Part shown: piece by piece, positions 8,309-15,392 of the stretch | Position numbering within the stretch: the first letter of the stretch is position 1 | Layout: each line of letters starts with the position of its first letter | From: Micromonospora kangleipakensis | GTDB taxonomy: Bacteria; Actinomycetota; Actinomycetes; Mycobacteriales; Micromonosporaceae | Length of the DNA stretch: 64,000 nt | Assembly (NCBI RefSeq): GCF_004217615.1 | Contig: NZ_SHLD01000001.1 | Coordinates: 6,510,001 to 6,574,000, forward strand | Reading direction: 5' to 3' | Program-made: the position numbers and the translations under genes | Notes under the pieces: model-generated | The model's input: only the letters and a program-made list of their open reading frames with translations | Databases searched by the model: none | What the model was told of the DNA's origin: nothing

Positions 8309-9867
8309 GCCGGCGCACCTTCCATGAGGGACCCCGCCATGACGAGGTCGAGCACGGTGTTCTCGTCGAGTTCGTCGGCCGGGGCCTCGCGGACCACCCG
8401 GCCCTCGCGCATCACCAGGACCCGGTCGGCGAGCCCCAGCACCTCGGGCACCTCGCTGGAGACCAGCAGGACGCCGACGCCCCGGGCGGCCAGCGCCCGG
8501 ATGACCTGGTAGAGCTCGGCCCGGGCGCCCACGTCCACGCCCCGGGTCGGCTCGTCGAGCAGCAGCAGCCGGGTGTCGCCGAGCAGCCAGCGCCCGACCA
8601 CCACCTTCTGCTGGTTGCCCCCGGAGAGCGTGCGCACCGGCCGCCGGACGTCGCGGGGACGCAGCTCCAGGGAGTCGGCGATCCGGTCCGCCTCGGCCCG
8701 CTCCCGCCCGGCGTCGGTGAAGCCGAAGCGGGCGTACCGGCCGAAGGTGGCCAGGGTGACGTTGCGGTAGATCGACTCGCCGAGCAGCAGCGCCTGGCTC
8801 TTGCGCTCCTCGGGGGCCATCCCCATGCCGGCCCGCACCGCCGCGCCGACGCTGCCCGGTCGCAGCGTCCGGCCGCCCATCCGGACCGTGCCGGCCTGCG
8901 CGCGGCGGGCGCCGTAGATGGTCTCCAGCAGCTCGGAGCGACCCGAGCCGACCAGCCCGGCGACGCCGACGATCTCGCCGGCCCGCACGGTCAGCGAGAC
9001 GTCGGCGAACTCGCCCGGCCGGGTCAGGCCCTCCACCTGCAGCAGCTCGGCGCCGGCGGGGTCGTCGACCGGGCGGTCCGGGAAGACGTACTCGATGCTC
9101 CGGCCGGTCATCCGGGCGACCAGGTCGCGGGTCGGGGTGTCGCGCGCCGGCAGGTTCGCCGCGGTGGTCCGGCCGTCCTTGAGTACGGTCACCCGGTCGC
9201 CGATCTCGCGGATCTCCTCCAGCCGGTGCGAGATGTAGATGACCGCGATGCCCTGCGCGGTCAGCTCGCGGATGATCCGGAACAGGTTGCCCACCTCATC
9301 GTGGGCCAGCACCGCGCTCGGCTCGTCCATGATGATCAGTCGGGCCTCGTGGGAGAGCGCCCGCGCCATGCTGACGACCTGCTTGCCGGCGGCGGGGAGC
9401 GCCCGGACCATCCGTCCCGGCGGGATCTCCGGGTGGCCGAGGCGGCCGAGGATCTCCCGAGTCCGGCGGGCCATCCGGCCGCGACGGACGAAACCGAACC
9501 GGCGCGGCTCGTGGCCGAGGAAGGCGTTCTCCGCGACCGAGAGGTCGTCGACCAGGTCGAGCTCCTGGTAAATGGTGGCGATCCCGGCCCGCATCGCGGC
9601 CTGCGGGCTGGCGAAGGCCGCCGGCTCGCCGCGCCAATGGACCTCGCCGGAGTCCGGCCGGTGCACCCCGGAGAGCACCTTGATCAGGGTGGACTTGCCG
9701 GCGCCGTTCTGCCCGAGCAGGCAGTGCACCTCGCCGGCGCGCACCTCCAGCTGCACCCCGTCCAGCGCGCGTACGCCGGGGAAGGTCTTGACCACATCGG
9801 TGAGGCGCAGGACCACCTCCCCCGCGATGGTGTCCGCGGGCGCCTCCACCAGCGGTGCATTCGTCAC
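8305..9867 (-). CDS. Sugar ABC transporter ATP-binding protein (tandem RbsA-type)
   Basis: A 520-residue double-cassette ATPase. Domain 1 has Walker A GQNGAGKST, a degenerate signature ALPAAGKQ in place of LSGGQ, and Walker B LIIMDEPSA. Domain 2 has the non-canonical P-loop GLVGSGRSE usual in RbsA-like second domains, then LSGGNQQK and LLLLDEPTRGVDVG. It powers the permease at 7140-8261. The GTG at 9867 is preferred for its GAGGAGG site 5 nt upstream. An in-frame GTG at 9972, with GGGAGG and overlap to a repeat-derived mini-frame, would add 35 low-complexity residues and cannot be excluded. It is translationally linked to the permease through the mini-frame at 8258-8308. Confidence 0.87.
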   Translation of the reverse strand: MTNAPLVEAPADTIAGEVVLRLTDVVKTFPGVRALDGVQLEVRAGEVHCLLGQNGAGKSTLIKVLSGVHRPDSGEVHWRGEPAAFASPQAAMRAGIATIYQELDLVDDLSVAENAFLGHEPRRFGFVRRGRMARRTREILGRLGHPEIPPGRMVRALPAAGKQVVSMARALSHEARLIIMDEPSAVLAHDEVGNLFRIIRELTAQGIAVIYISHRLEEIREIGDRVTVLKDGRTTAANLPARDTPTRDLVARMTGRSIEYVFPDRPVDDPAGAELLQVEGLTRPGEFADVSLTVRAGEIVGVAGLVGSGRSELLETIYGARRAQAGTVRMGGRTLRPGSVGAAVRAGMGMAPEERKSQALLLGESIYRNVTLATFGRYARFGFTDAGRERAEADRIADSLELRPRDVRRPVRTLSGGNQQKVVVGRWLLGDTRLLLLDEPTRGVDVGARAELYQVIRALAARGVGVLLVSSEVPEVLGLADRVLVMREGRVVREAPADELDENTVLDLVMAGSLMEGAPA

Positions 9868-9968
9868 GACGACCTCCTCGCTCCCGCTCGTCGGTGGCCG
9901 GCCCGGGCCGGCCGGTTCCTGCGCGTCGTCGGCGCCGGCCGGGCCGGCCGGATCGGTGTCGCGGCCGG

Positions 9969-10031
9969 TCACAATGCCTCCCAGGTTCGCGACTGCGGGG
10001 CTCGCAAGCCCGGCTCACTCCTCGCGCTCAC
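9969..10031 (-). CDS. 20-codon bridging reading frame inside a 47-bp repeat, between ROK and ATPase genes
   Basis: It begins GTGAGC overlapping the ROK stop (GTGA) and ends in a TGA overlapping the upstream GTG (9972) of the ATPase. The encoded peptide starts VSARSEPGLRAPQSR. It consists almost entirely of the dispersed repeat 9987-10033, so a function as a peptide is doubtful. Maintaining coupled translation is the more likely effect. Confidence 0.25.
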   Translation of the reverse strand: MSARSEPGLRAPQSRTWEAL

Positions 10032-10033
10032 GA
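9987..10033. repeat. 47-bp dispersed repeat, copy 1 (other copy 25593-25639)
   Basis: A 47-bp sequence beginning TCGCGACTGCGGGGCTCGCA and ending CTCGCGCTCACGA recurs at 25593-25639 with a single substitution and the same orientation relative to flanking minus-strand genes. Both copies lie at the 3' end of a gene, here the ROK gene. An internal hairpin (GGGCT/AGCCC) is possible. Confidence 0.85.
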
Positions 10034-11206
10034 TGCCTCGCCGAAGGCCAGGTCGCTGGCGAGCACGGCGGCCCCCGCGACCCCGGCGCGCGGGCCGAGC
10101 TCGGAGAGGACGACGGGCAGGTTGCCGGTGGCCAGGGGCAGCGACCGGCGGTAGACCACGCTGCGGATCTCGGCGAGCAGGATGTGCCCGAGCTGGGCGA
10201 GCCCGCCGCCGATCACGATCATCGACGGGTTGGTGAAGCTCACCAGCCCGGCCAGCACGCCGCCGACCCGCCGGCCGCCGTCGCGGATGAGCTGGATGCA
10301 GGTGACGTCCCCCTCGGCCGCCCCCTGCGCGACGTCCAGCGCGGTCAGCGCGCCCCGGGCGTCGAGCCGCTCGGCGAGCGCCGGGGAGATGCCGGCCCGG
10401 GCCGCCGCGGTCGCCTCCTTGGCCAGCGCGGCGCCGCTGAACAGCGCCTCCAGGCAGCCGAGGTTGCCGCAGGAGCACATCGGACCGTTCGCGTCGACCT
10501 GGATGTGGCCGATGTCCCCGGCGCAGCCGTCGGTGCCGCGGTACACCTCCCCGCTGAGGTAGATGCCGCAGCCGATCCCGGTGCCGATCTTGATGAAGAG
10601 GAAGTCGTCCACCGAGTGGGCGACGCCGCCGTGCCGTTCGCCGATCGCCATGATGTTGACGTCGTTGTCGACCACCGCCGGGCACCCGTGCTCCCGGGTG
10701 AGCAGCTCACGGACCGGGAAGCGGTCCCAGCCCGGCATGATCGGCGGCGAGACCGGGACGCCGTCGCGGAAGCTCACCGGCCCGGGCACGCCGATGCCGA
10801 CCGAGTCGAGCCGCTCGTACGCGCCATCCACCTTGGCCTTGTGCAGCAGCTCGTTGACTCGCTGGAGGGTCACCTTCGGGCCGGAGCGGATGTCGGCCGG
10901 CTCGGTGTAGGCGACCACCGGTTCGAGGCGGCCGTTGACCACCTCGACGTCGATCGAGCTGGCGCCCAGGTCGACCGCGGCGAAGCGCAGGTGCGGGCTG
11001 AGCTCGACCAGTGTGGAGCGCCGCCCGCCGCGGGACGCGGCCAGCCCAGCCTCGGCGACGTAGCCGAGGCCGACCAGCCGTTCCAGCTCGGTGAGGAGGC
11101 GGGGGCGCGGCATCTGCAACCGGTCGCAGAGCTCCGCCCGGGACACCGGCCCCTCGTCCCGGAGCAACCGCAACAGCCGTACGTGCAGGGGGTCCACCGT
11201 CCGCAC
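10028..11206 (-). CDS. ROK-family transcriptional regulator of the sugar operon
   Basis: A 392-residue ROK protein with an N-terminal winged helix-turn-helix (RLLRLLRDEGPVSRAELCDR, about residues 10-60). The sugar-kinase-like fold follows: AAVDLGASS (phosphate-1-like), VGIGVPGPV, and the ROK zinc signature GHIQVDANGPMCSCGNLGC. Having both the DNA-binding domain and the zinc motif marks a regulator and not a glucokinase. Such proteins bind a sugar or sugar phosphate and repress transport operons. The GTG at 11206 has GGAGGT 8 nt upstream. It is first in the importer operon, so autoregulation with the transporter is likely. The inducer is unknown. Confidence 0.87.
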   Translation of the reverse strand: MRTVDPLHVRLLRLLRDEGPVSRAELCDRLQMPRPRLLTELERLVGLGYVAEAGLAASRGGRRSTLVELSPHLRFAAVDLGASSIDVEVVNGRLEPVVAYTEPADIRSGPKVTLQRVNELLHKAKVDGAYERLDSVGIGVPGPVSFRDGVPVSPPIMPGWDRFPVRELLTREHGCPAVVDNDVNIMAIGERHGGVAHSVDDFLFIKIGTGIGCGIYLSGEVYRGTDGCAGDIGHIQVDANGPMCSCGNLGCLEALFSGAALAKEATAAARAGISPALAERLDARGALTALDVAQGAAEGDVTCIQLIRDGGRRVGGVLAGLVSFTNPSMIVIGGGLAQLGHILLAEIRSVVYRRSLPLATGNLPVVLSELGPRAGVAGAAVLASDLAFGEAS

Positions 11207-11253
11207 CGGGACTCACCTCCGCATCGGAGTCGTTCACATCGACGCAACGGCGA

Positions 11254-11271
11254 TGTGTCGTGTCCGACACA
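11254..11271. promoter_or_regulatory. Candidate ROK operator 1 (7-bp inverted repeat)
   Basis: TGTGTCG (11254-11260) and CGACACA (11265-11271) form a perfect dyad with a 4-bp spacer, 48 bp upstream of the ROK start. It is a plausible repressor site by position and symmetry. Ownership by the ROK protein is inference. Confidence 0.45.
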
Positions 11272-11323
11272 GTAGGAGCCTTCCGGGCCGCGTGTCCATA
11301 GCTTCAGCGCGATCCGACCCAAA

Positions 11324-11345
11324 CTTTTGTCCATCTGAGCAAAAG
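11324..11345. promoter_or_regulatory. Candidate ROK operator 2 (CTTTTG-N10-CAAAAG)
   Basis: An AT-rich dyad, CTTTTG at 11324-11329 and CAAAAG at 11340-11345, in an otherwise GC-rich region about 120 bp upstream of the ROK start. AT-rich arms are typical of ROK-family operators such as those of NagC/Mlc. The rest of the 343-bp gap 11207-11549 shows no gene. Confidence 0.4.
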
Positions 11346-11549
11346 CACGTAGTGGATCACGAAAAGCGCGCTGGTCGCGGGCGACGGGCGTGGGTACGAC
11401 CGCAGACAGCGGGGCCGCGCGTGGCGATGCCACCCGCGGCCCCGACCCGTGGACGACGGTCCCCGGTCACCCGTCCGACGGTCAGTGGTCCGCGGCGTGG
11501 CTCTCGAGCACCCAATCCCAGGGGGGCGGTCGACGGATGGTGGTGGCGG

Positions 11550-12656
11550 TCAGCGACCGGCGGCGTTGCGCTTCTTCCTCAGCTTGCGGTCGTCGCGCAG
11601 CTCCACGTACGGCTCCTCCTCGGCCGGGTGCCCGGCCTCGATGGCCCGGCCGCGCTCCAACTCGGCGTCGAACTCCGCGCCGAGCAGGATCGCGATGTTG
11701 CTCAGCCAGAGCCAGACCAGGAAGATGATCACGCCGGCCAGCGCCCCGTAGGTCTTGTTGTACGAGCCGAAGTTGCTGACGTAGAGGGCGAAGAGACCGG
11801 AGATCACCAGCCAGATCACCACCGCGAGCACACCGCCCGGGCTGACCCAGCGGAAACCGCCGTGCCGGGCGTTCGGCGAGGCCCAGTAGAGGATCGCGAA
11901 CATCAGGCTGACCAGGATGAGCAGCACCGGCCACTTGGCGATGTTCCACACCGTCACGGCCGTCGAGCCCAGCCCGATCGCGCTGCCGACCTGCTCGGCG
12001 AGACCGCCGGTGAAGACCACGATCACCGCGGCGGCCAGCAGCAGCACGCCGACCAGGGCGGTCACCCCGAGCCGGATCGGCAGGGTCTTCCAGATCGGCC
12101 GCCCCTCCGGCACGTCGTAGATGGTGTTGGAGGCGCGCATGAAGGCGGCGATGTAGCCGGAGGCCGACCAGAAGGCGGCGAGCAGACCGATGATCGCGGC
12201 GATGCTGGCCAGGCCGCCGGAGGCGCCCGCCTGCTCGATCGCGGTCTCGATGATCTCGCGGATGTTCTCCTGGGGCACCGCCTGGTTGACGGTGTCCTTG
12301 ACCCCCTCGGTGGCGCGGGTGCCCAGCAGGCCGAGCACCGAGATGAGCACCAGCACGCCCGGGAAGATCGAGAGCACCCCGTAGTAGGTGAGCGCGGCCG
12401 CCCAGTCGGTGAGGCTGTCGTCCTGGAACTCCCTGACCGTGCGCTTCAGCGCGGCCTTCCACCCGGCGCCCGGAAGCTGGGTCGGGCTGTCCGGCCCGTC
12501 GGCCGGGCCGACCGGCCCGGAGCGGTCCGGCCCCCGACCCCGCCGGTCCAGGTCGAGGCGGTTCCGGGCCCGCTCCACGCCCCTGCGGGGCGCGGAGCCC
12601 GCGCCGGATTTGTCGCGGTCGCGCCCGCTGCGGGCGGAAGACTCGTCGGAGGCCAT
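11550..12656 (-). CDS. YihY/virulence factor BrkB family membrane protein
   Basis: A 368-residue protein with a charged, Gly/Pro/Asp-rich cytoplasmic N-terminus (about 80 residues). Six to seven membrane segments of the YihY family follow: LTDWAAALTYYGVLSIFPG, FWSASGYIAAFMRASNTIYD, GFRWVSPGGVLAVVIWL, FGSYNKTYGALAGVIIFLVW. It ends in a charged tail. The biochemical role of the family is unsettled; the old RNase BN name is not supported. The ATG at 12656 is preceded by AGGGGAGG. It reads alone, with 65 bp to the ABC permease gene upstream. Confidence 0.88.
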   Translation of the reverse strand: MASDESSARSGRDRDKSGAGSAPRRGVERARNRLDLDRRGRGPDRSGPVGPADGPDSPTQLPGAGWKAALKRTVREFQDDSLTDWAAALTYYGVLSIFPGVLVLISVLGLLGTRATEGVKDTVNQAVPQENIREIIETAIEQAGASGGLASIAAIIGLLAAFWSASGYIAAFMRASNTIYDVPEGRPIWKTLPIRLGVTALVGVLLLAAAVIVVFTGGLAEQVGSAIGLGSTAVTVWNIAKWPVLLILVSLMFAILYWASPNARHGGFRWVSPGGVLAVVIWLVISGLFALYVSNFGSYNKTYGALAGVIIFLVWLWLSNIAILLGAEFDAELERGRAIEAGHPAEEEPYVELRDDRKLRKKRNAAGR

Positions 12657-12721
12657 CGCCCCTCCCCTCATGGTCGGCATCGTCAGCAACGACATGCCCC
12701 GACGAAAGGGGTGGTAACCAC

Positions 12722-13531
12722 CTACTTGTAGAGCAGCCTGCCCATCCGCCGGGAGGCCACGAGGAGCCCGACCCCGGTCAGCGCCAGCAGGTACGCCACG
12801 TCGAGCAGCCACGACCAGCCGGCCGCGCCGACGGAGATGCCCCGGATCAGGTGCACCGATCGGTAGAGCGGGCTCAGCTCGACCACCCAGCGCAGCACGG
12901 CCGGATACGCCTCGGCCGGCACGAAGGTGCCGGAGAAGAGGAAAAGGGTGAACTGGGCCGAGCCCATCAGGTCGAAATCCTGCCAGCTGCGCATGAACGT
13001 GGCGACGGCCATGCCGAGCGCGCCGAAGGCGAAACCGACCAGCACCGCGGCCGGGAACGCGGTCACCGCCCGGCCCACGCTGGTCAGGTCCATCGCCACC
13101 ATGACGACCAGGAAGGCGGCCGAGTAGAGCGCCCCCCGGATCATCGCCCAGCCCAGCTCGCCGAGGGCGATCTCGAACGGCTGCACCGGGGTCGCGATGA
13201 TCCCGTCGTACAGCTTCATGTACTTCATCTTCCCGAAGAAGTTGAAGGTGGTCTCCGCCAGCGCGCCGGTCATCGCCGACGAGGCCAGCATCGCCGGCGC
13301 GACGAACCCGGCGTACGAGACGACCCGGCCGCCGGGGAGGGTGAGGTCGCCGACCAGCGTCCCCACCCCGATGCCGATGGAGAAGAGGTAGAGCACCGGC
13401 TCCAGGAAGCCGGAGATGAGCACCAGCCAGTACGCGCTCCTCAGCGACGTGAGGTTGCGCTCGGCGACCGACGCCGACCGGCGCGGCGCCCCCTCGAAGC
13501 TGACCAGCCGGGGCAGGACGAGACCGACCAT
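12722..13531 (-). CDS. ABC-2 type transporter permease (NodJ/DrrB-like)
   Basis: A 269-residue permease with six hydrophobic segments, including EPVLYLFSIGIGVGTLVG, FVAPAMLASSAMTGALAET and FTLFLFSGTFVPAEAYPAVL, the last matching the ABC-2 signature before the final helices. This family exports drugs, polyketides or glycolipids together with a separate ATPase. It lies 12 bp after a second permease, so a heterodimeric channel is likely. The probable partner ATPase is at 15393-16325. The ATG at 13531 has GGGGAGGGG upstream. Confidence 0.85.
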   Translation of the reverse strand: MVGLVLPRLVSFEGAPRRSASVAERNLTSLRSAYWLVLISGFLEPVLYLFSIGIGVGTLVGDLTLPGGRVVSYAGFVAPAMLASSAMTGALAETTFNFFGKMKYMKLYDGIIATPVQPFEIALGELGWAMIRGALYSAAFLVVMVAMDLTSVGRAVTAFPAAVLVGFAFGALGMAVATFMRSWQDFDLMGSAQFTLFLFSGTFVPAEAYPAVLRWVVELSPLYRSVHLIRGISVGAAGWSWLLDVAYLLALTGVGLLVASRRMGRLLYK

Positions 13532-13543
13532 GACACCCCTCCC

Positions 13544-14338
13544 CTAGACGACGAGCTCGCGGCGGAACGCGCGCCGGGCCAGCAGCCAGCCGGCGAGCGC
13601 CCAGACGGCGAGGTAGAGCAGGTGGCCGGGGACCGACCACTGTGGAGCCACCCCGAGCGTGGCCGCCCGGCAGAGGTCCACCCCGTGCCAGAGCGGCGTC
13701 GCGTACGCCAGCTGGCGCAGCCCCGACGGCAACGACTCGACCGGGAAGAACACCCCGGCGAAGAGCGTCATCGGAATCACCGCGAAGCGGAACAGCAGCG
13801 CCAGGTAGCTGTCGCTCGGCGCCCAGGCGCTGAACGCGAAGGTCGGCGCGGCGACCGCCAGACTGAGCAGCAGCACCACCGGCAGCACGGCTACCGCCCA
13901 CGGTGAGCGCAGCGCCCCGAACAGGGCGGTCACCAGCAGGAACGCGGCCGTGCTGGTGAACGCCCGGAACAGCACGAAGGCAAGGTGGCCGGCGAGGATG
14001 TCACCCACCCGCAGCGGCGCCGCGACCTGGGCGAAGTAGGTCTTGATCCAGCGGAAGTTGCTCAGCACCGGCCAGGTCGACTCGCCGATCGCCACCTGCA
14101 TGGCGGTGGAGGCGATCAGGCCCGGCACCAGCCAGTCGAGGTAGCGCACGCCGCCGACGCCCTGGTCGACGTACGCCCCGACGCCGAAGCCGAAGCCGAC
14201 CACGGTGAGCACCGGCAGCAGGAAGGACGAGAAGACCCCGGCCCGCCAGGTGCGCCGGTAACCCACCAGGTAGTGCGCGAGCACCGCCAGCGCCGGCACC
14301 CGCGGCAACGCCGGCCGGACCCGCTCCGCCACGCTCAC
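13544..14338 (-). CDS. ABC-2 type transporter permease (first of a pair)
   Basis: A 264-residue permease with six hydrophobic segments. Recognisable parts are YRRTWRAGVFSSFLLPVL, LVPGLIASTAMQVAIGEST, the cytoplasmic loop FRWIKTYFAQVAAPLR and FAVIPMTLFAGVFFPVESLP (ABC-2 signature). It pairs with the permease directly downstream. The GTG at 14338 is chosen because GGGGAGGG precedes it by 5 nt and upstream codons are repeat-like and poorly coding. The substrate is not evident. Confidence 0.83.
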   Translation of the reverse strand: MSVAERVRPALPRVPALAVLAHYLVGYRRTWRAGVFSSFLLPVLTVVGFGFGVGAYVDQGVGGVRYLDWLVPGLIASTAMQVAIGESTWPVLSNFRWIKTYFAQVAAPLRVGDILAGHLAFVLFRAFTSTAAFLLVTALFGALRSPWAVAVLPVVLLLSLAVAAPTFAFSAWAPSDSYLALLFRFAVIPMTLFAGVFFPVESLPSGLRQLAYATPLWHGVDLCRAATLGVAPQWSVPGHLLYLAVWALAGWLLARRAFRRELVV

Positions 14339-14432
14339 GTCGACCCTCCCCGCTCTCCGCTCACCAGGCCTTCCTACCCTCGGGGTACGACAGACCGCCG
14401 GCCACCCTACGGCGACCCACCGCCCCTGTCGC

Positions 14433-14520
14433 GTCACTTTCCGTCTCCCGCATCCGGGGCGTCGATCATGGGGTGTCGCCTCGCCACGCCGACGTGGAAA
14501 GTGACACCTCATGATCGACG
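14433..14520. repeat. GATCATG-type inverted repeat with two alternative pairings
   Basis: CGTCGATCATGGGGTGTC (14460-14477) pairs with 14503-14520 (17 of 18, the exception a G-U pair). The overlapping segment GGAAAGTGAC (14496-14505) can instead pair with GTCACTTTCC at 14433-14442. The two pairings exclude each other over 14503-14505. The element lies between the DHFR-like and ABC permease genes. Confidence 0.65.
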
Positions 14521-14536
14521 AGGTGGACCGCTGGGG

Positions 14537-15076
14537 TCAGCGGGGGACGGCGAAGTGCAGGTCCGGGAGAAGGGCGGGATCCGCGCGGTCGAGCTGGCGG
14601 AGCCGGACCGGCGCCGCGCCGGGCCGGTCGAGGAGGCGTACGCCGGTGCCGAGCAGCACCGGGGCGACGTGGATCAGGATGTCGTCGAGCAGCCCGGCGT
14701 CGAGGCACTGGCGGGCGACGTGCGCGCCCAACACCACGACGTCCCGCCGCCCGGCGGCTGCCCGAGCCTGCGCGACCGCCTCGCCGATCTCCGCCGACAC
14801 GCCCCGGACGTCGGGGCCGTCCACCTCCGCCGGCTGGTGGGTCAGCACCAGCACCGGGACGCGCCACGCGCCGCCGTACGGCTGCTGACCCATCGCCCGG
14901 CCGACGTCGTGGCTGCGCCGGCCGGTCAGGATCGCCCCGGCGCCGACGATCACCTCGTCGGCCGCTCCGCTCGCCCGGTATCCCTGCCCGAGGAACCAGT
15001 CCATGCTGTCGCCGGGCCCGGCGATGAAGCCGTCCACCGACATCGTCACGTGCCACCGCACCAGTCCACCGCTCAT
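14537..15076 (-). CDS. Dihydrofolate reductase family (RibD C-terminal-like) protein
   Basis: A 179-residue protein of the DHFR/RibD-C superfamily. It has an N-terminal WHVTMSVDGFIAGPGDSMDW, the GRRSHDVGR loop (NADPH phosphate region), and VVVLGAHVARQCLDAGLLDD, the family Gly-rich helix start. Members reduce pteridine-like or riboflavin-precursor substrates. Stand-alone copies like this have unknown substrates and are abundant in actinomycetes. The ATG at 15076 has GGAGG 5 nt upstream. It sits between an ABC ATPase and the permeases thought to be its partners, which looks like a later insertion. Confidence 0.8.
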   Translation of the reverse strand: MSGGLVRWHVTMSVDGFIAGPGDSMDWFLGQGYRASGAADEVIVGAGAILTGRRSHDVGRAMGQQPYGGAWRVPVLVLTHQPAEVDGPDVRGVSAEIGEAVAQARAAAGRRDVVVLGAHVARQCLDAGLLDDILIHVAPVLLGTGVRLLDRPGAAPVRLRQLDRADPALLPDLHFAVPR

Positions 15077-15155
15077 GTCGTCCTCCACCCATCCGGTCGG
15101 TCGTCATGGGGTCGACCGCGCCCGGCCGCCGAACTCATCGGTGGGACCGGCCGGT

Positions 15156-15362
15156 TCAGGGTTGGCTGGGCGGAGCGGCGACGAAGGAGCGCCAGGCGGC
15201 GGGGCGGATCAGCAGCGCCGGACCGTCCGGGTCCCTGCTGTCCCGTACGGCGACGACACCGGTCAGGTTGCCGGCCACCTCGACGCAGTCCCCGCCCTGG
15301 GTGTTGCTCCGCCTGCTCTTGCGCCAGACGGCGCCGGTCAGGTCCATCTGTGGCTGGGCCAC
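15156..15362 (-). CDS. DUF397 domain-containing protein
   Basis: A 68-residue protein matching the DUF397 pattern MDLTGAVWRKSRRSNTQGGD, then CVEVAGN, VAVRDSRDPDGPAL and PAAWRSFV. DUF397 genes are very common in Streptomyces and Micromonospora, usually next to an XRE-type regulator in pairs linked to development or toxin-like circuits. No XRE partner is adjacent here, so it is an orphan. The start could be the GTG at 15362 (used) or the internal ATG at 15347, which begins the conserved domain. Confidence 0.8.
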   Translation of the reverse strand: MAQPQMDLTGAVWRKSRRSNTQGGDCVEVAGNLTGVVAVRDSRDPDGPALLIRPAAWRSFVAAPPSQP

Positions 15363-15392
15363 ACCCCGCCGCTGACGGGCGGACCGATGCCC

